From: Actinocrinis sp035653575
Lineage (GTDB): Bacteria; Actinomycetota; Actinomycetes; Streptomycetales; Catenulisporaceae
NCBI RefSeq assembly: GCF_035653575.1
Contig: NZ_DASRBQ010000009.1
Span: 1-64,000 of the forward strand
DNA length: 64,000 bases
Reading direction: 5' to 3'
Shown: positions 27,617-36,899 of the stretch, piece after piece
Numbering within the stretch: position 1 is the first letter of the stretch
How the letters are laid out: the number at the start of each line of letters is the position of its first letter
Position numbers and translations under genes: made by a program
The notes under the pieces: generated by a model
The model's input: only the letters and a program-made list of their open reading frames with translations
Databases searched by the model: none
Told to the model about the DNA's origin: nothing

Positions 27617-29782
27617 GTGGCTACTTGCCCGCATTGCGGCGAAACGGTGCCGGACGGCGCGACGGCGTGCAGTCATTGCGGGGCCGCGCTCACCCAGGGT
27701 CGGCCTGAACCGCAGGAACAGATACCGGCCCAGTCACAGCCCCAGACGGCTCAAGCTGCGCCGTCGGATCCGGAACCGGGCGCCGCTGCGGCCGCCCCGG
27801 GCGTCGACACGTCCGGCCTGAGCTACCCGCCACCGGCCGGCTACGAGACCGCTTCCGCCGCCGATCCGACCGCGGGTCCCGCTGCCAGCGCCACCTCGGA
27901 CCCCGCCGCCAGCCCCACTCCGGGTCCCGGCGCCAGCCCAGCCTCGGGCGCCGCCGCGGCCGATCCGACCGCGGGCACCGGTGCCGAAGCCTTCGGATCT
28001 TCCGGACCCAGCTACACGCCCCCACCCACCTACTCGCCGCCCCCCACCTACCAAGCCCCTCCGGTCTTCGCCGCGCCGCCCGACGGCGCTCCCGCGCCCA
28101 TCCCGCTCTTCCGCCCGGCACTGGTCGGCCGCGCCGACCTGCTCGCCGTGCTCCGCGACGCGATCGCGCCGCTGGTCATCGCGCTGCTCGCGACTTTCGG
28201 CGTGGTGGTCGGCCTCGCCTGGCTGGCCAGCCCGACCGGCCACGGCGGCTTCCGCGACTGGTTCACCAGCACCGTGATCCTCGTCGCCGGAGCGCTCGGC
28301 GCACCCACGGACCTGAACGTCGGCGGCACTCCGGTCAGCGACTCGAGCCTCGGCGGGTCCATCTTCGGCTCCTTCGCCCTCAACCTGAGCCTGACGATCA
28401 GCCTGACCGTCTGGACGATCACGCTTCTGCTGTTCTTCCTCTGGATGCGCCGCGGCCGGCGCAGCGAGGCCGCCGCCCCCAGCGCCTCGCCGCTGCAACT
28501 GGTCGCCCGCTCGGCGCTGCCCGCGCTCAGCGTCAGCGTGGTGCTGCTCGTGCTCGCCCTGGTCAGCAACGCCTCCGACGTGTTCAACCTGGTCGGCAGG
28601 CTCAACGGCAGCGTCGGCGGCGGGCTCACGCAGCAGCCGGGCGGCACGGATCCGTTCGGCGGCGGCGGTACCGACCCGTTCGGCGGCAGTGGCGGCGGAT
28701 CGGGCACTGGAGGTTCGGGCGCCGCGCTGACCCTCGGCACGGCGAGCGATGCCACCAACGGCCTGCACTCCTCGATCGGCGTCTCGCCCGGCTGGGTGTT
28801 CCTCGGCCCGCTGCTCATCGCGTTCGCCGCGTTCCTGATCGGCCGGCTGACCACCGTCGCGCGTCGTCCGGTCGGCGACCCCGGTGGCGAGTGGATCAGG
28901 AAGCTGATCGGACCGTGGCGCGGCAGCGCGCGGATCGTCTGGACCCAGCTGCGCGCGGTCGGCCTGCTGGCCGGACTCGTGGTCCTGGTGTACGCCGAGT
29001 ACGAACTGCTGACGGCCGACGGTTCGAGCGGCCGTGCGAAGGCGGCGCAGGCGATCGCCGCGGTGCTCCTGCTGCCGAACCTGATGATCGGCGGCGCGCT
29101 GAGCGGATTCTGCGTCAGCCTGTCCGACGGCGTGACCCCCGGGCTGACCGGCGCCCGCGCCGACGAGATCGGCCTGTTCGGCAACAGCCGGCCCTGGCTG
29201 ATCTACCTGCTGATCCTCGCCGCCCTCATCGGTTCCGCGCTGCCGTGGTTCCTGGTACGCACCCGCCGGAGGGTGGTGAACCCAGCCGCGTTCGCCCCGG
29301 TCCAGGCCTGGCGGGCCGCGCTGCTCGGCGCGATAGCGGGCCTGGTGGTGACGCTGCTCGGCGAGCTGTCGATGTCTGGCTCATCCGGGCTCGGATCCCT
29401 CGGCATCCCGACTGAGGCCGGCCTGACGTACAGCGTGTTCGGCGCCGTCATCGCGGGCGCGCTCTGGTGCACCGCCGCATACCTCGCGCTCGCCTTCCTG
29501 GTCACCCCGCGCGGACCTCGGGAGGCCGCGCAGATCCCGCAGCCTGGCGGCTCCAGCTACGTGCACAACTGGCCGGGTGCGCAACCGCAGCCGCAGGCGG
29601 CGCCGCAAGCCACCCCGCAGTTCCAGGGCGCAACACAGGCCACACCGCAAACCCAGGGCGCGCCGCAACCCGAGGCTGCGCCGCGACCCCAGGCAGCCAC
29701 CGCGCAACCAGAAGCGCAGCCGTCCGGACCGGCAGTCGCGCCGCCGACAGCATCCGCCGCGGAGGGCCCATCACCTGAGTGA
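27617..29782 (+). CDS. Zinc-ribbon multi-pass membrane protein
   Basis: A 721-residue protein. A double-CxxC zinc ribbon opens it (CPHC at 4-7, CSHC at 18-21), followed by about 140 residues rich in Pro, Ala and Ser. About nine membrane segments follow, one long loop carrying a Gly/Asp/Phe/Thr-rich stretch (DPFGGGGTDPFGG). A Gln/Pro/Ala-rich tail has TPQxQGA repeats. Zinc-ribbon plus membrane-helix proteins of this kind are common in actinomycetes and are annotated as hypothetical. I chose GTG 27617 (VATCPHC) because GGGGG lies just upstream; TTG 27605 is the alternative. It may assemble cell-envelope partners, but no function is known. Confidence 0.8.
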   Translation: MATCPHCGETVPDGATACSHCGAALTQGRPEPQEQIPAQSQPQTAQAAPSDPEPGAAAAAPGVDTSGLSYPPPAGYETASAADPTAGPAASATSDPAASPTPGPGASPASGAAAADPTAGTGAEAFGSSGPSYTPPPTYSPPPTYQAPPVFAAPPDGAPAPIPLFRPALVGRADLLAVLRDAIAPLVIALLATFGVVVGLAWLASPTGHGGFRDWFTSTVILVAGALGAPTDLNVGGTPVSDSSLGGSIFGSFALNLSLTISLTVWTITLLLFFLWMRRGRRSEAAAPSASPLQLVARSALPALSVSVVLLVLALVSNASDVFNLVGRLNGSVGGGLTQQPGGTDPFGGGGTDPFGGSGGGSGTGGSGAALTLGTASDATNGLHSSIGVSPGWVFLGPLLIAFAAFLIGRLTTVARRPVGDPGGEWIRKLIGPWRGSARIVWTQLRAVGLLAGLVVLVYAEYELLTADGSSGRAKAAQAIAAVLLLPNLMIGGALSGFCVSLSDGVTPGLTGARADEIGLFGNSRPWLIYLLILAALIGSALPWFLVRTRRRVVNPAAFAPVQAWRAALLGAIAGLVVTLLGELSMSGSSGLGSLGIPTEAGLTYSVFGAVIAGALWCTAAYLALAFLVTPRGPREAAQIPQPGGSSYVHNWPGAQPQPQAAPQATPQFQGATQATPQTQGAPQPEAAPRPQAATAQPEAQPSGPAVAPPTASAAEGPSPE

Positions 29783-29951
29783 CCCGCTGACTCCATCGGC
29801 CGCAGAAGGCCCGTCACCCGACCGACCCACCGACCCGCGGGCGCGCCGGGCTTGTGAACGGCTGTTGCTGGAGCGATTCTCTGCTTGTGCAGGCTCACAC
29901 CTGAATCGTGGCTGTCAGCGGCCACGTCCTGCCGCTTGAGGGAGCCGCCCC

Positions 29952-31559
29952 ATGGCCGAGGTGACAGCGGGGACCGCCGGAAACCGTGACAGCACCGTCG
30001 AATCCGAACCGGCCGCAGGCAAGGGCCTGCGGCCCGGCGCTTTGGGGCTGATCTCCAGCATCGTGATCGGCACGGCCTCGGTCGCGCCCGCCTACAGCCT
30101 CGCCGCCACGCTCGGCTTCGTGGTCGCCGCGGTCGGGCTCCAGTCCCCGATCGTGATGATCCTCGCCTTCGTCCCCATGTTCCTGATCGCGTTCGGCTAC
30201 CAGGGCCTCAACGAGGCCGACCCGGACTGCGGCACCACCTTCACCTGGGGCGCCCGCACCTTCGGCCCGCGCACCGGCTGGCTCGGCGGCTGGGCCATCA
30301 TCGCCGCCGACATCATCGTCATGGCGAACCTGGCCCAGATCGCCGGCGGCTACGGCTTCCAGCTGGTCGGCGCGAACGGCCTGGCGGCGAGCAAGGGCTG
30401 GACCGAGGTGGCCGGCCTGATCTGGATCGTGCTGATGACCGTGATCTGCTATATCGGCATCGAGGTCTCCGTCTGGCTGCAGCGCGTCCTGCTCAGCGTC
30501 GAGCTGCTGATGCTGCTCGTGCTCTCCATCGTCGCGCTGACGAAGGTGTACGGCGGCAGCGCACCGGCCGGCGCGATCCACGTCTCCGCGTCCTGGTTCA
30601 ACCCGTTCGACATCGGCTCGTTCACCGCCCTCACCTCCGGCCTGCTGCTCGCCGTCTTCATCTACTGGGGCTGGGACACCGCGGTGTCGATCAACGAGGA
30701 GACCAAGGACAGCGCACGAACGCCTGGCCGCGCCGCCGTGCTCTCCACGATCCTGCTGCTGGTGACGTACGCGCTGGTCACCGTCTCAGCTCAGGCGTTC
30801 GCCGGCGTCGGCGACAAGGGCTCGGGGCTGGCGAACCCGGACAACTCCGGCGACGTCCTGTCCGGCCTCGGCACCTCGGTCTTCGGCTCGGCCGGCCTCG
30901 GCTGGTTCCTCAGCAAGCTGCTGGTGTTCATGGTGCTGACCTCGGCCTCCGCCTCGACGCAGACCACGATCATGCCGACCGCGCGCACCGCCCTCTCGAT
31001 GGCCTCGCACAAGGCCATCCCGTCGCACTTCGCCCGGGTCCACCCGCGCTTCCAGACCCCGACCTGGTCCACCGTCGGCATGGGCCTGGCCTCGATCGCG
31101 TTCTACGCCGGGCTGACCAAGATCAGCAACAACGTGCTCTCGGACTCGATCCTCTCGCTCGGCCTAGCGATCGCCTTCTACTACGGCCTGACCGGCCTGG
31201 CCTGCTTCTGGTACTACCTGCCGCTCGTACGCCGCGGCCGGCAGTACGGCAAAACCCTGTGGCTGCGCTGCGTATTGCCGCTGCTCGGCGCGTTGATCCT
31301 GTTCGCGTTCTTCGGCTACGCCTGCCATGTCTATTGGGCGGCTGACTACGGCTCGACCTACTGGACGCTGCCGTTCGCGCCGCACTGGGCGATCGGCGGG
31401 GTGTTCCTCACCGGCATCGGCGCGCTCGTACTCGGCATCCCGCTGATGCTGATCTACCGGTTCGTGCGGCCCGGCTTCTTCCGCGGCGAGACGATCCCGA
31501 AGTCGAACGCGCTGACCGAGCGGCCGGTGCAGGAGGAGCCAGAGCCGGAGGCGGTGTAG
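29952..31559 (+). CDS. APC-family amino acid/polyamine permease
   Basis: A 535-residue transporter with about 12 membrane helices. The first helix carries the APC signature GLISSIVIGTASVAPAYSLA. GGTRA-like positions are present, and the amphipathic TM6 region reads FIYWGWDTAVSINEETKD, whose Glu-Glu-Thr-Lys is typical of APC members. It should import an amino acid or amine using a proton or sodium gradient; the substrate is not predictable. AGGGAG is about 8 nt upstream of the ATG. It is convergent with the glpK2 gene, 50 bp away, and appears monocistronic. Confidence 0.92.
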   Translation: MAEVTAGTAGNRDSTVESEPAAGKGLRPGALGLISSIVIGTASVAPAYSLAATLGFVVAAVGLQSPIVMILAFVPMFLIAFGYQGLNEADPDCGTTFTWGARTFGPRTGWLGGWAIIAADIIVMANLAQIAGGYGFQLVGANGLAASKGWTEVAGLIWIVLMTVICYIGIEVSVWLQRVLLSVELLMLLVLSIVALTKVYGGSAPAGAIHVSASWFNPFDIGSFTALTSGLLLAVFIYWGWDTAVSINEETKDSARTPGRAAVLSTILLLVTYALVTVSAQAFAGVGDKGSGLANPDNSGDVLSGLGTSVFGSAGLGWFLSKLLVFMVLTSASASTQTTIMPTARTALSMASHKAIPSHFARVHPRFQTPTWSTVGMGLASIAFYAGLTKISNNVLSDSILSLGLAIAFYYGLTGLACFWYYLPLVRRGRQYGKTLWLRCVLPLLGALILFAFFGYACHVYWAADYGSTYWTLPFAPHWAIGGVFLTGIGALVLGIPLMLIYRFVRPGFFRGETIPKSNALTERPVQEEPEPEAV

Positions 31560-31609
31560 CAGGGCAGTGGTGTAGCGGCGTCGCGGCGAACGCGCTATCC
31601 GCAGGTGAT

Positions 31610-33127
31610 TCAGGTCGCAGCGTGGTTGGGCTGAACCCAGTCGAAGGTCCGCTCCACGGCGCGCCGCCAGTTCGAGTACTCGCTCTCGCGGCGCGCCGGG
31701 TCCATCGCCGGGAGCCACTGCGCCGCCCGATGCCAGTTGCGGCGCAGGCCCTCGAGGTCCGGCCAGTAGCCGACCGCGAGACCCGCCGCGTAGGCCGCGC
31801 CGAGCGAGACCGTCTCGGCGATCATCGGCCGCACCACCGGGGCGTCCAGCACGTCCGCGAGGAACTGCATCAGCAGGTTGTCTGCGGTCATCCCGCCGTC
31901 GACCTTGAGCGTGGTCAGTTCGAGCCCTGAGTCGGCGTTCATCGCGTCCACCACCTCGCGGGTCTGCCAGCCGGTGGCCTCCAGCACCGCGCGGGCCAGG
32001 TGGCCCTTGGTGATGTACGAGGTCAGACCCACGATGATGCCGCGCGCCCCGCTGTGCCAGTGCGGCGCGTAGAGCCCGGAGAAAGCCGGGACGATGTAGC
32101 AGCCGCCGTTGTCCTCGACCGTGCGCGCCAAGGTCTCGATCTCCGGGGCACTGGAGATCAGCCCGAGGTTGTCGCGGAACCACTGCACCAGCGCGCCGGT
32201 TATCGCGATCGACCCCTCCAGCGCGTAGGCGGCGGGTTCCGCCCCGATCCGGTAGCCGACCGTGGTCAGCAGGCCGTGGGTCGAGCGCACCGGGGTGCCG
32301 CCGGTGTTGAGCAGCAGGAAGCTGCCGGTGCCGTACGTGCACTTCGCCTCGCCCCGCGCGAAGCAGGTCTGGCCGAACAGCGCCGCCTGCTGGTCGCCGA
32401 GCGCCGCCGCGATCCGCACGCCGCGCACCGCGCGCTTCGCCGTGCCGTAGACCTCCGCCGAGGAGCGGATCTCGGGCAGCATCGCGGCCGGAACGCCGAA
32501 GAAGTCCAGCAGTTCCTTGTCCCATTGCAGGGTACGAAGATCCATCAGCAGCGTCCGGCTGGCGTTGGTCACGTCGGTGACGTGCACGCCGCCGTCCACG
32601 CCGCCGGTCAGATTCCACACCACCCAGCTCTCCATCGTGCCGAACAGCACGTCGCCGCGCTCGGCCCGCTCGTAGAGGCCCGGGGTGTGATCCAGCAGCC
32701 AGCGGATGCGCGGCGCGGAGAAGTAGGTCGCCAGCGGCAGCCCGGTGCGCTCGAGCACGATGCCGGCGTCCGGGCGCTCGGCGAACTCGGCGACCAGCTC
32801 GTCGGTGCGGGTGTCCTGCCAGACCACGGCCCGGCCGATGGGCATGCCGGTGCGCCGGTCCCAGAGCACCGAAGTCTCCCGCTGGTTGGCGATGCCGATC
32901 GCGGCCACCTGGTCGGCGCCGGCCCCGACCCGGTGCAGCGACTCGCGCGCGACATGCTCGAGGTTGCGCCAGATCTCCATGGCGTCGTGCTCGACCCAGC
33001 CCGGTCGCGGGTAGAACTGCCGGTGCTCGCGCTGCGCCACCGACACCAGCCGGCCGCCCTGGTCGAACAGGATCGCGCGGGTCGAACCGGTGCCCTGGTC
33101 GATGGACATCACGTACTGCGCGACCAT
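31610..33127 (-). CDS. glpK: Glycerol kinase (second copy)
   Basis: A 505-residue FGGY-family kinase. The N-terminal ATPase motif is SIDQGTGSTRAILFD. GWVEHDAMEIW, NQRETSVLWDRRTG, WQDTRTDE and the C-terminal LKVDGGMTADNLLMQFLAD are glycerol-kinase signatures. It phosphorylates glycerol to sn-glycerol-3-phosphate. I place the start at ATG 33127 with GAAAGG about 7 nt upstream; upstream in-frame residues are not conserved. It lies directly downstream of gylR on the same strand (64-bp gap), while a second glycerol kinase sits in the divergent operon. The two copies are clearly diverged paralogues and may differ in control or affinity. Confidence 0.95.
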   Translation of the reverse strand: MVAQYVMSIDQGTGSTRAILFDQGGRLVSVAQREHRQFYPRPGWVEHDAMEIWRNLEHVARESLHRVGAGADQVAAIGIANQRETSVLWDRRTGMPIGRAVVWQDTRTDELVAEFAERPDAGIVLERTGLPLATYFSAPRIRWLLDHTPGLYERAERGDVLFGTMESWVVWNLTGGVDGGVHVTDVTNASRTLLMDLRTLQWDKELLDFFGVPAAMLPEIRSSAEVYGTAKRAVRGVRIAAALGDQQAALFGQTCFARGEAKCTYGTGSFLLLNTGGTPVRSTHGLLTTVGYRIGAEPAAYALEGSIAITGALVQWFRDNLGLISSAPEIETLARTVEDNGGCYIVPAFSGLYAPHWHSGARGIIVGLTSYITKGHLARAVLEATGWQTREVVDAMNADSGLELTTLKVDGGMTADNLLMQFLADVLDAPVVRPMIAETVSLGAAYAAGLAVGYWPDLEGLRRNWHRAAQWLPAMDPARRESEYSNWRRAVERTFDWVQPNHAAT

Positions 33128-33191
33128 CGCTGAACCTTTCGATACCTGATGCCGCTGCTGGAAACCCGTGTGGGAAGCGCTAACCGGGTCG

Positions 33192-33959
33192 TTACCAACG
33201 ACCGGCGCCGAGGTCCCTCGAGATGGCCCTCGCCGCGTTCTGCACGAAGGCCACCAGCCCCGGATCCGCCCGGTCCGCGAGCGGGCACAACCGCTCCACC
33301 GCCCCGGCGATGCTGATCGCCCCGACCACCAGGCCGCCATAGCCGCGGATCGGCGCCGCGATCGAGGCCTGGCCAGGGGTGAACTCCTCCACCTCCACTG
33401 CCCAGCCCAGCTCGCGCACCTGCCCGATCGCCCGGTTCAGCGCCTCGGCGGTCACCAGGGTGCGCCGGGTGAACCACTCCAGGTCCTCGTCCTTGACCTG
33501 CGAGGCCACGTCCGCGTCGTAGGCCAGCAGCACCTTGCCGAGCGCGGTGGCGTGCAACGGCAGCAGCGAGCCGACGTCCAGGGTCTGCAGCGAGTCGTCC
33601 GGCCGGAACACGTGGTGCACGACCAGCACCTTGCCGTCCAGCGGGGTGCCGATGCGCACCGCCTCCCCGCTGCGCGAGGCCAGCGCGTCCGCCCAGTTGA
33701 TCGCGCGGGACCGCAGGTCGTTGACGTCCAGGTAGCTGGTGCCCAGGTGCAGCAGGGTCGCGCCGAGCTGGTACTTGCCGCTGGCCTTGTCCTGCTCCAC
33801 GAAGCCCACGCCCTGCAGCGTGCGCAGAATGCCGTGCGTCGTGCCCTTCGCCAGGCCGAGCGAGGTGGCTATCTCGCCGACGCCGAGGCGCCCGGAGCCG
33901 CGGGCGAGCAGCCGAAGGATGGCGGCGGCGCGTTCGATCGACTGCACGGGTCCCGGCAT
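33192..33959 (-). CDS. gylR: IclR-family regulator of glycerol catabolism (GylR-like)
   Basis: A 255-residue IclR protein. A winged HTH occupies about 5-65 (SIERAAAILRLLARGSGRLGVGEIATSLGLAKGTTHGILR), then the effector domain 80-250 (ALGKVLLAY, GQASIAAPIRGYGGLVVGAISIAG). In Streptomyces GylR represses the glycerol operon and itself, with glycerol-3-phosphate as inducer. The same arrangement, regulator divergent from glpF-glpK-glpD, supports the assignment. Two TTCG...CGAA palindromes lie in the 345-bp gap. Its stop is 64 bp before glpK2, so that kinase is likely in the same transcript. Confidence 0.92.
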   Translation of the reverse strand: MPGPVQSIERAAAILRLLARGSGRLGVGEIATSLGLAKGTTHGILRTLQGVGFVEQDKASGKYQLGATLLHLGTSYLDVNDLRSRAINWADALASRSGEAVRIGTPLDGKVLVVHHVFRPDDSLQTLDVGSLLPLHATALGKVLLAYDADVASQVKDEDLEWFTRRTLVTAEALNRAIGQVRELGWAVEVEEFTPGQASIAAPIRGYGGLVVGAISIAGAVERLCPLADRADPGLVAFVQNAARAISRDLGAGRW

Positions 33960-33987
33960 GGCAGAGATGGTAGCTGGTCGGACGTGG

Positions 33988-34002
33988 TTCGACTATGTCG
34001 AA
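33988..34002. promoter_or_regulatory. GylR-type operator candidate 1
   Basis: TTCGACTATGTCGAA matches the second site below at 13 of 15 positions. It is a palindrome with TTCGAC/GTCGAA arms, 29 bp upstream of the gylR start, where it could mediate autorepression. A possible leaderless -10 (TACCAT on the minus strand) lies between it and the start codon. Confidence 0.6.
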
Positions 34003-34114
34003 TGGCAGTGCCGCGTCACAACGAGAGTCCGGCCGAAGCCCTCGGCAGGAGCGCGCCGCTCGTGTTACCGCCATGCTGCGAAACGGTACTTCACCACGCG
34101 CCAGGTGACCAGAG

Positions 34115-34129
34115 TTCGGCAATGTCGAA
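34115..34129. promoter_or_regulatory. GylR-type operator candidate 2
   Basis: TTCGGCAATGTCGAA shares the frame of candidate 1 (TTCGrCwATGTCGAA) and lies 9 bp upstream of the -35 box of the glpF promoter. Two matching copies on either side of the divergent gap fit one IclR-type regulator controlling both directions. Confidence 0.65.
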
Positions 34130-34138
34130 CGGCGTACG

Positions 34139-34167
34139 TTGACTGGGCCGTTCGGCCTACCTAGTTT
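34139..34167 (+). promoter_or_regulatory. Predicted housekeeping promoter of the glpFKD operon
   Basis: TTGACT (34139-34144), a 17-bp spacer, then TAGTTT (34162-34167). This is a close match to the actinobacterial TTGAC/TAnnnT consensus. Transcription would start near 34174, about 130 nt before glpF. Confidence 0.65.
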
Positions 34168-34304
34168 CACGACTATCGGCCTTCGAGCGATCCTCCACCA
34201 CCGCCGGAGCGCCGATCCGGCTTCGCACCCCAGCCGCGGAGCGTTACGCGATCGCGGCTGCGGTGCCCGGCTGTGTTACAAGGTGCGCGTCTCAAGGAGG
34301 AGAC

Positions 34305-35138
34305 ATGGGAAGGTTGCGGGCCAAGGGGCTTCTGGGCGAACTGGCTGCCGAGTTCGCCGGCACGCTGATCCTCATACTCATCGGTGTCGGTGTCGTGGCG
34401 CAGGTCGTCGCCGGCGGCATCGGCAACCACGACAGCATCGCCTGGGCCTGGGGCCTCGGCGTCATCCTCGGCGTCTACGTCGCCGGACGGATCAGCGGGG
34501 CGCACCTGAACCCGGCGGTCACCGTGGCCCTCGCGGCCTTCGGCGGCTTCTCCTGGCGCAAGGTGCTCCCTTACTCACTCGCCCAGACGCTCGGAGCGTT
34601 CGTCGCCGCGCTGCTGGTGCGCTGGAACTACACCGAGGTGCTCGGCAAGCTCGACCCCGGCCACACCATCAAGACCCAGGGCGTCTTCAGCACCCTGCCG
34701 GGCAACGGCGCGCTGCCGGTGCACCTGTGGGGCGGCTTCCGGGACCAGGTCATCGGCACCGCGATCCTGCTGTTCCTGGTGCTCGCCGTCACCGACCTGC
34801 GCAACAACTCGCCGCTCGCCAACATGGCCCCGGTCGTCGTCGGCCTGATCGTGGTCGCCATCGGCATGGCCTGGGGCACCGACGCGGGCTACGCGATCAA
34901 CCCGGCGCGTGACTTCGGTCCCCGGCTCGCCTCGTTCTTCACCGGCTACGGAACCGCCTTCCGCGACCAGTACGGCGATCTGTACTTCTGGGTGCCCATC
35001 GTCGCCCCGATCATCGGCGGCCTGATCGGCGCCGGCCTCTACAAGGTCCTGATCGGCCGCTTCCTGCCCGGCCCGACCGAGCCCGACGCGGTCGTCGAGG
35101 AAGCCGAGCAGCGGCTGCGGGAGAGTCAGCCCGCGTAG
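34305..35138 (+). CDS. glpF: Glycerol facilitator (aquaglyceroporin, MIP family)
   Basis: A 277-residue membrane protein with six helices and the two NPA motifs of MIP channels: SGAHLNPAVTVAL and GYAINPARDFGPRL. The Asp after the second NPAR is the mark of glycerol channels as opposed to water-only aquaporins. It lets glycerol diffuse into the cell. AAGGAGG is just upstream of the ATG. It is first in the order glpF-glpK-glpD, the same as the Streptomyces gyl operon, with an 86-bp gap to glpK. Confidence 0.95.
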   Translation: MGRLRAKGLLGELAAEFAGTLILILIGVGVVAQVVAGGIGNHDSIAWAWGLGVILGVYVAGRISGAHLNPAVTVALAAFGGFSWRKVLPYSLAQTLGAFVAALLVRWNYTEVLGKLDPGHTIKTQGVFSTLPGNGALPVHLWGGFRDQVIGTAILLFLVLAVTDLRNNSPLANMAPVVVGLIVVAIGMAWGTDAGYAINPARDFGPRLASFFTGYGTAFRDQYGDLYFWVPIVAPIIGGLIGAGLYKVLIGRFLPGPTEPDAVVEEAEQRLRESQPA

Positions 35139-35224
35139 CAGAGGGCTGCGTAGTAGAAGTGCAGCAGCGCCAGCAATCCAACGCCATCACAACGCGGTGA
35201 GAACTTTGAGAAAGGCGGCAATCC

Positions 35225-36745
35225 ATGGCTGACTACGTCGGCGCGGTGGACCAGGGCACCACGAGCACCCGCTTCATGGTGTTCGACCACGGCGGCAACG
35301 AGATCGCCCGGCACCAGCTGGAGCACTCGCAGATCCTGCCGCAGGCCGGCTGGGTCGAGCACAACCCCACCGAGATCTGGGAGCGCACCCGCGCGGTCAT
35401 CGAGACCACGCTGAACAACGCGGGCCTGTCCTCCTCGGACCTGGCCGCGCTCGGCATCACCAACCAGCGCGAGACCGCGGTGGTGTGGAACCGGCGCACC
35501 GGCCGGCCGTACTACAACGCGATCGTGTGGCAGGACACCCGCACCGACCGGATCGCCGCCGCCCTGGACAAGGACGAGCGCGGCCAGACCATCCGGCGCA
35601 AGGCGGGACTGCCGCCGGCCACCTACTTCTCCGGCGGCAAGATCCAGTGGCTGCTGGAGAACGTGGACGGCCTGCGCGCGGCGGCCGAGTCCGGCGAGGC
35701 GGTGTTCGGCAACACCGACACCTGGCTGCTGTGGAACCTGACCGGCGGCGTCGACGGCGGCGTGCACGTCACCGACGTGACCAACGCCAGTCGCACGATG
35801 CTGATGAACCTGGAGACCCTCGACTGGGACGACGAGCTGCTCTCCTTCTTCGACATCCCGCGGGCGATGCTGCCGCAGATCCGGCCCTCCTCCGACCCGG
35901 CCGGCTACGGCGTGACCCGCCCGGACGGCCCGCTGCGCGGCGAGGTGCCGCTGACCGGAGACCTCGGCGACCAGCAGGCGGCGACCGTCGGCCAGGTCTG
36001 CTTCACCCCGGGCTCGGCGAAGAACACCTACGGCACCGGCAACTTCCTGCTGCTCAACACCGGCAACGAGCTGGTGCGCTCGAACAACGGGCTGCTGACC
36101 ACGGTGGCCTACCAGTTCGGCGGTGAGAAGCCGGTATACGCCCTCGAAGGCTCGATCGCGGTGACCGGATCGGCCGTGCAGTGGCTGCGTGACCAGCTCG
36201 GCATCATCTCCGGCGCGGCGCAGAGCGAGGCGCTGGCCCGGCAGGTCGAGGACAACGGCGGGGTGTACTTCGTCCCGGCCTTCTCAGGGCTCTTCGCCCC
36301 GTACTGGCGCTCGGACGCGCGCGGCGCGATCGTCGGCCTCTCCCGCTACAACACCAACGCGCACCTGGCCCGGGCGACCCTCGAATCGATCTGCTACCAG
36401 ACCCGCGACGTGGTCGAGGCGATGGAGCAGGACTCGGGCGTGCGCCTGGACGTGCTGCGCGTGGACGGCGGCGTGACCGCGAACGAGCTGGCCATGCAGA
36501 TCCAGGCGGACGTGCTCGGCGTGCCGGTCTCCAAGCCGGTGGTCGCGGAGACCACGGCGCTTGGCGCGGCCTACGCGGCCGGCCTCGCGGTCGGGTTCTG
36601 GAAGAACACCGACGAGCTGGTCAGCAACTGGAACGAGGACAAGCGCTGGTCCCCGCAGTGGAACGACGAGCAGCGCGCCAAGGGATACCGCAACTGGAAG
36701 AAGGCCGTCTCCCGCACCCTCGACTGGATCGAGTTCGAGGACTGA
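35225..36745 (+). CDS. glpK: Glycerol kinase (operon copy)
   Basis: A 506-residue FGGY-family kinase. Motifs: AVDQGTTSTRFMVFD (ATP-binding), GWVEHNPTEIW, NQRETAVVWNRRTGRPYYNAIVWQ, GNFLLLNTG and LRVDGGVTANELAMQ. It converts glycerol and ATP to glycerol-3-phosphate in the cytoplasm, the step between GlpF and GlpD. AAAGG lies upstream of the ATG. A strong hairpin follows its stop, before glpD. It is clearly more canonical than the copy at 31610-33127. Confidence 0.97.
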   Translation: MADYVGAVDQGTTSTRFMVFDHGGNEIARHQLEHSQILPQAGWVEHNPTEIWERTRAVIETTLNNAGLSSSDLAALGITNQRETAVVWNRRTGRPYYNAIVWQDTRTDRIAAALDKDERGQTIRRKAGLPPATYFSGGKIQWLLENVDGLRAAAESGEAVFGNTDTWLLWNLTGGVDGGVHVTDVTNASRTMLMNLETLDWDDELLSFFDIPRAMLPQIRPSSDPAGYGVTRPDGPLRGEVPLTGDLGDQQAATVGQVCFTPGSAKNTYGTGNFLLLNTGNELVRSNNGLLTTVAYQFGGEKPVYALEGSIAVTGSAVQWLRDQLGIISGAAQSEALARQVEDNGGVYFVPAFSGLFAPYWRSDARGAIVGLSRYNTNAHLARATLESICYQTRDVVEAMEQDSGVRLDVLRVDGGVTANELAMQIQADVLGVPVSKPVVAETTALGAAYAAGLAVGFWKNTDELVSNWNEDKRWSPQWNDEQRAKGYRNWKKAVSRTLDWIEFED

Positions 36746-36755
36746 CGGCCGCGGC

Positions 36756-36799
36756 CGGTGCGTCCCTCCCGCGCCGCGCTCTGCGGGAGGGACGCACCG
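36756..36799 (+). terminator. 17-bp hairpin between glpK and glpD
   Basis: Arms 36756-36772 and 36783-36799 pair perfectly over 17 bp with a 10-nt loop, 10 nt after the glpK stop. It lies inside the presumed operon, so it may lower glpD transcription or protect the 3' end of glpFK mRNA. Confidence 0.65.
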
Positions 36800-36899
36800 G
36801 GCTTACCGGCCACGGCTACCGGCCGTGGACAGAAGAAGCAGTGCCGAGCAGTAACCGGCAGCACTGACGGGACCAGGAACGAGAAAGCAGAGGACCACC

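Noticed and set aside
31610..33127. Xylulokinase or another FGGY sugar kinase
   Set aside because: GWVEHD, NQRETSVLWDRRTG and WQDTRTDE are glycerol-kinase motifs, and the gene lies next to gylR.
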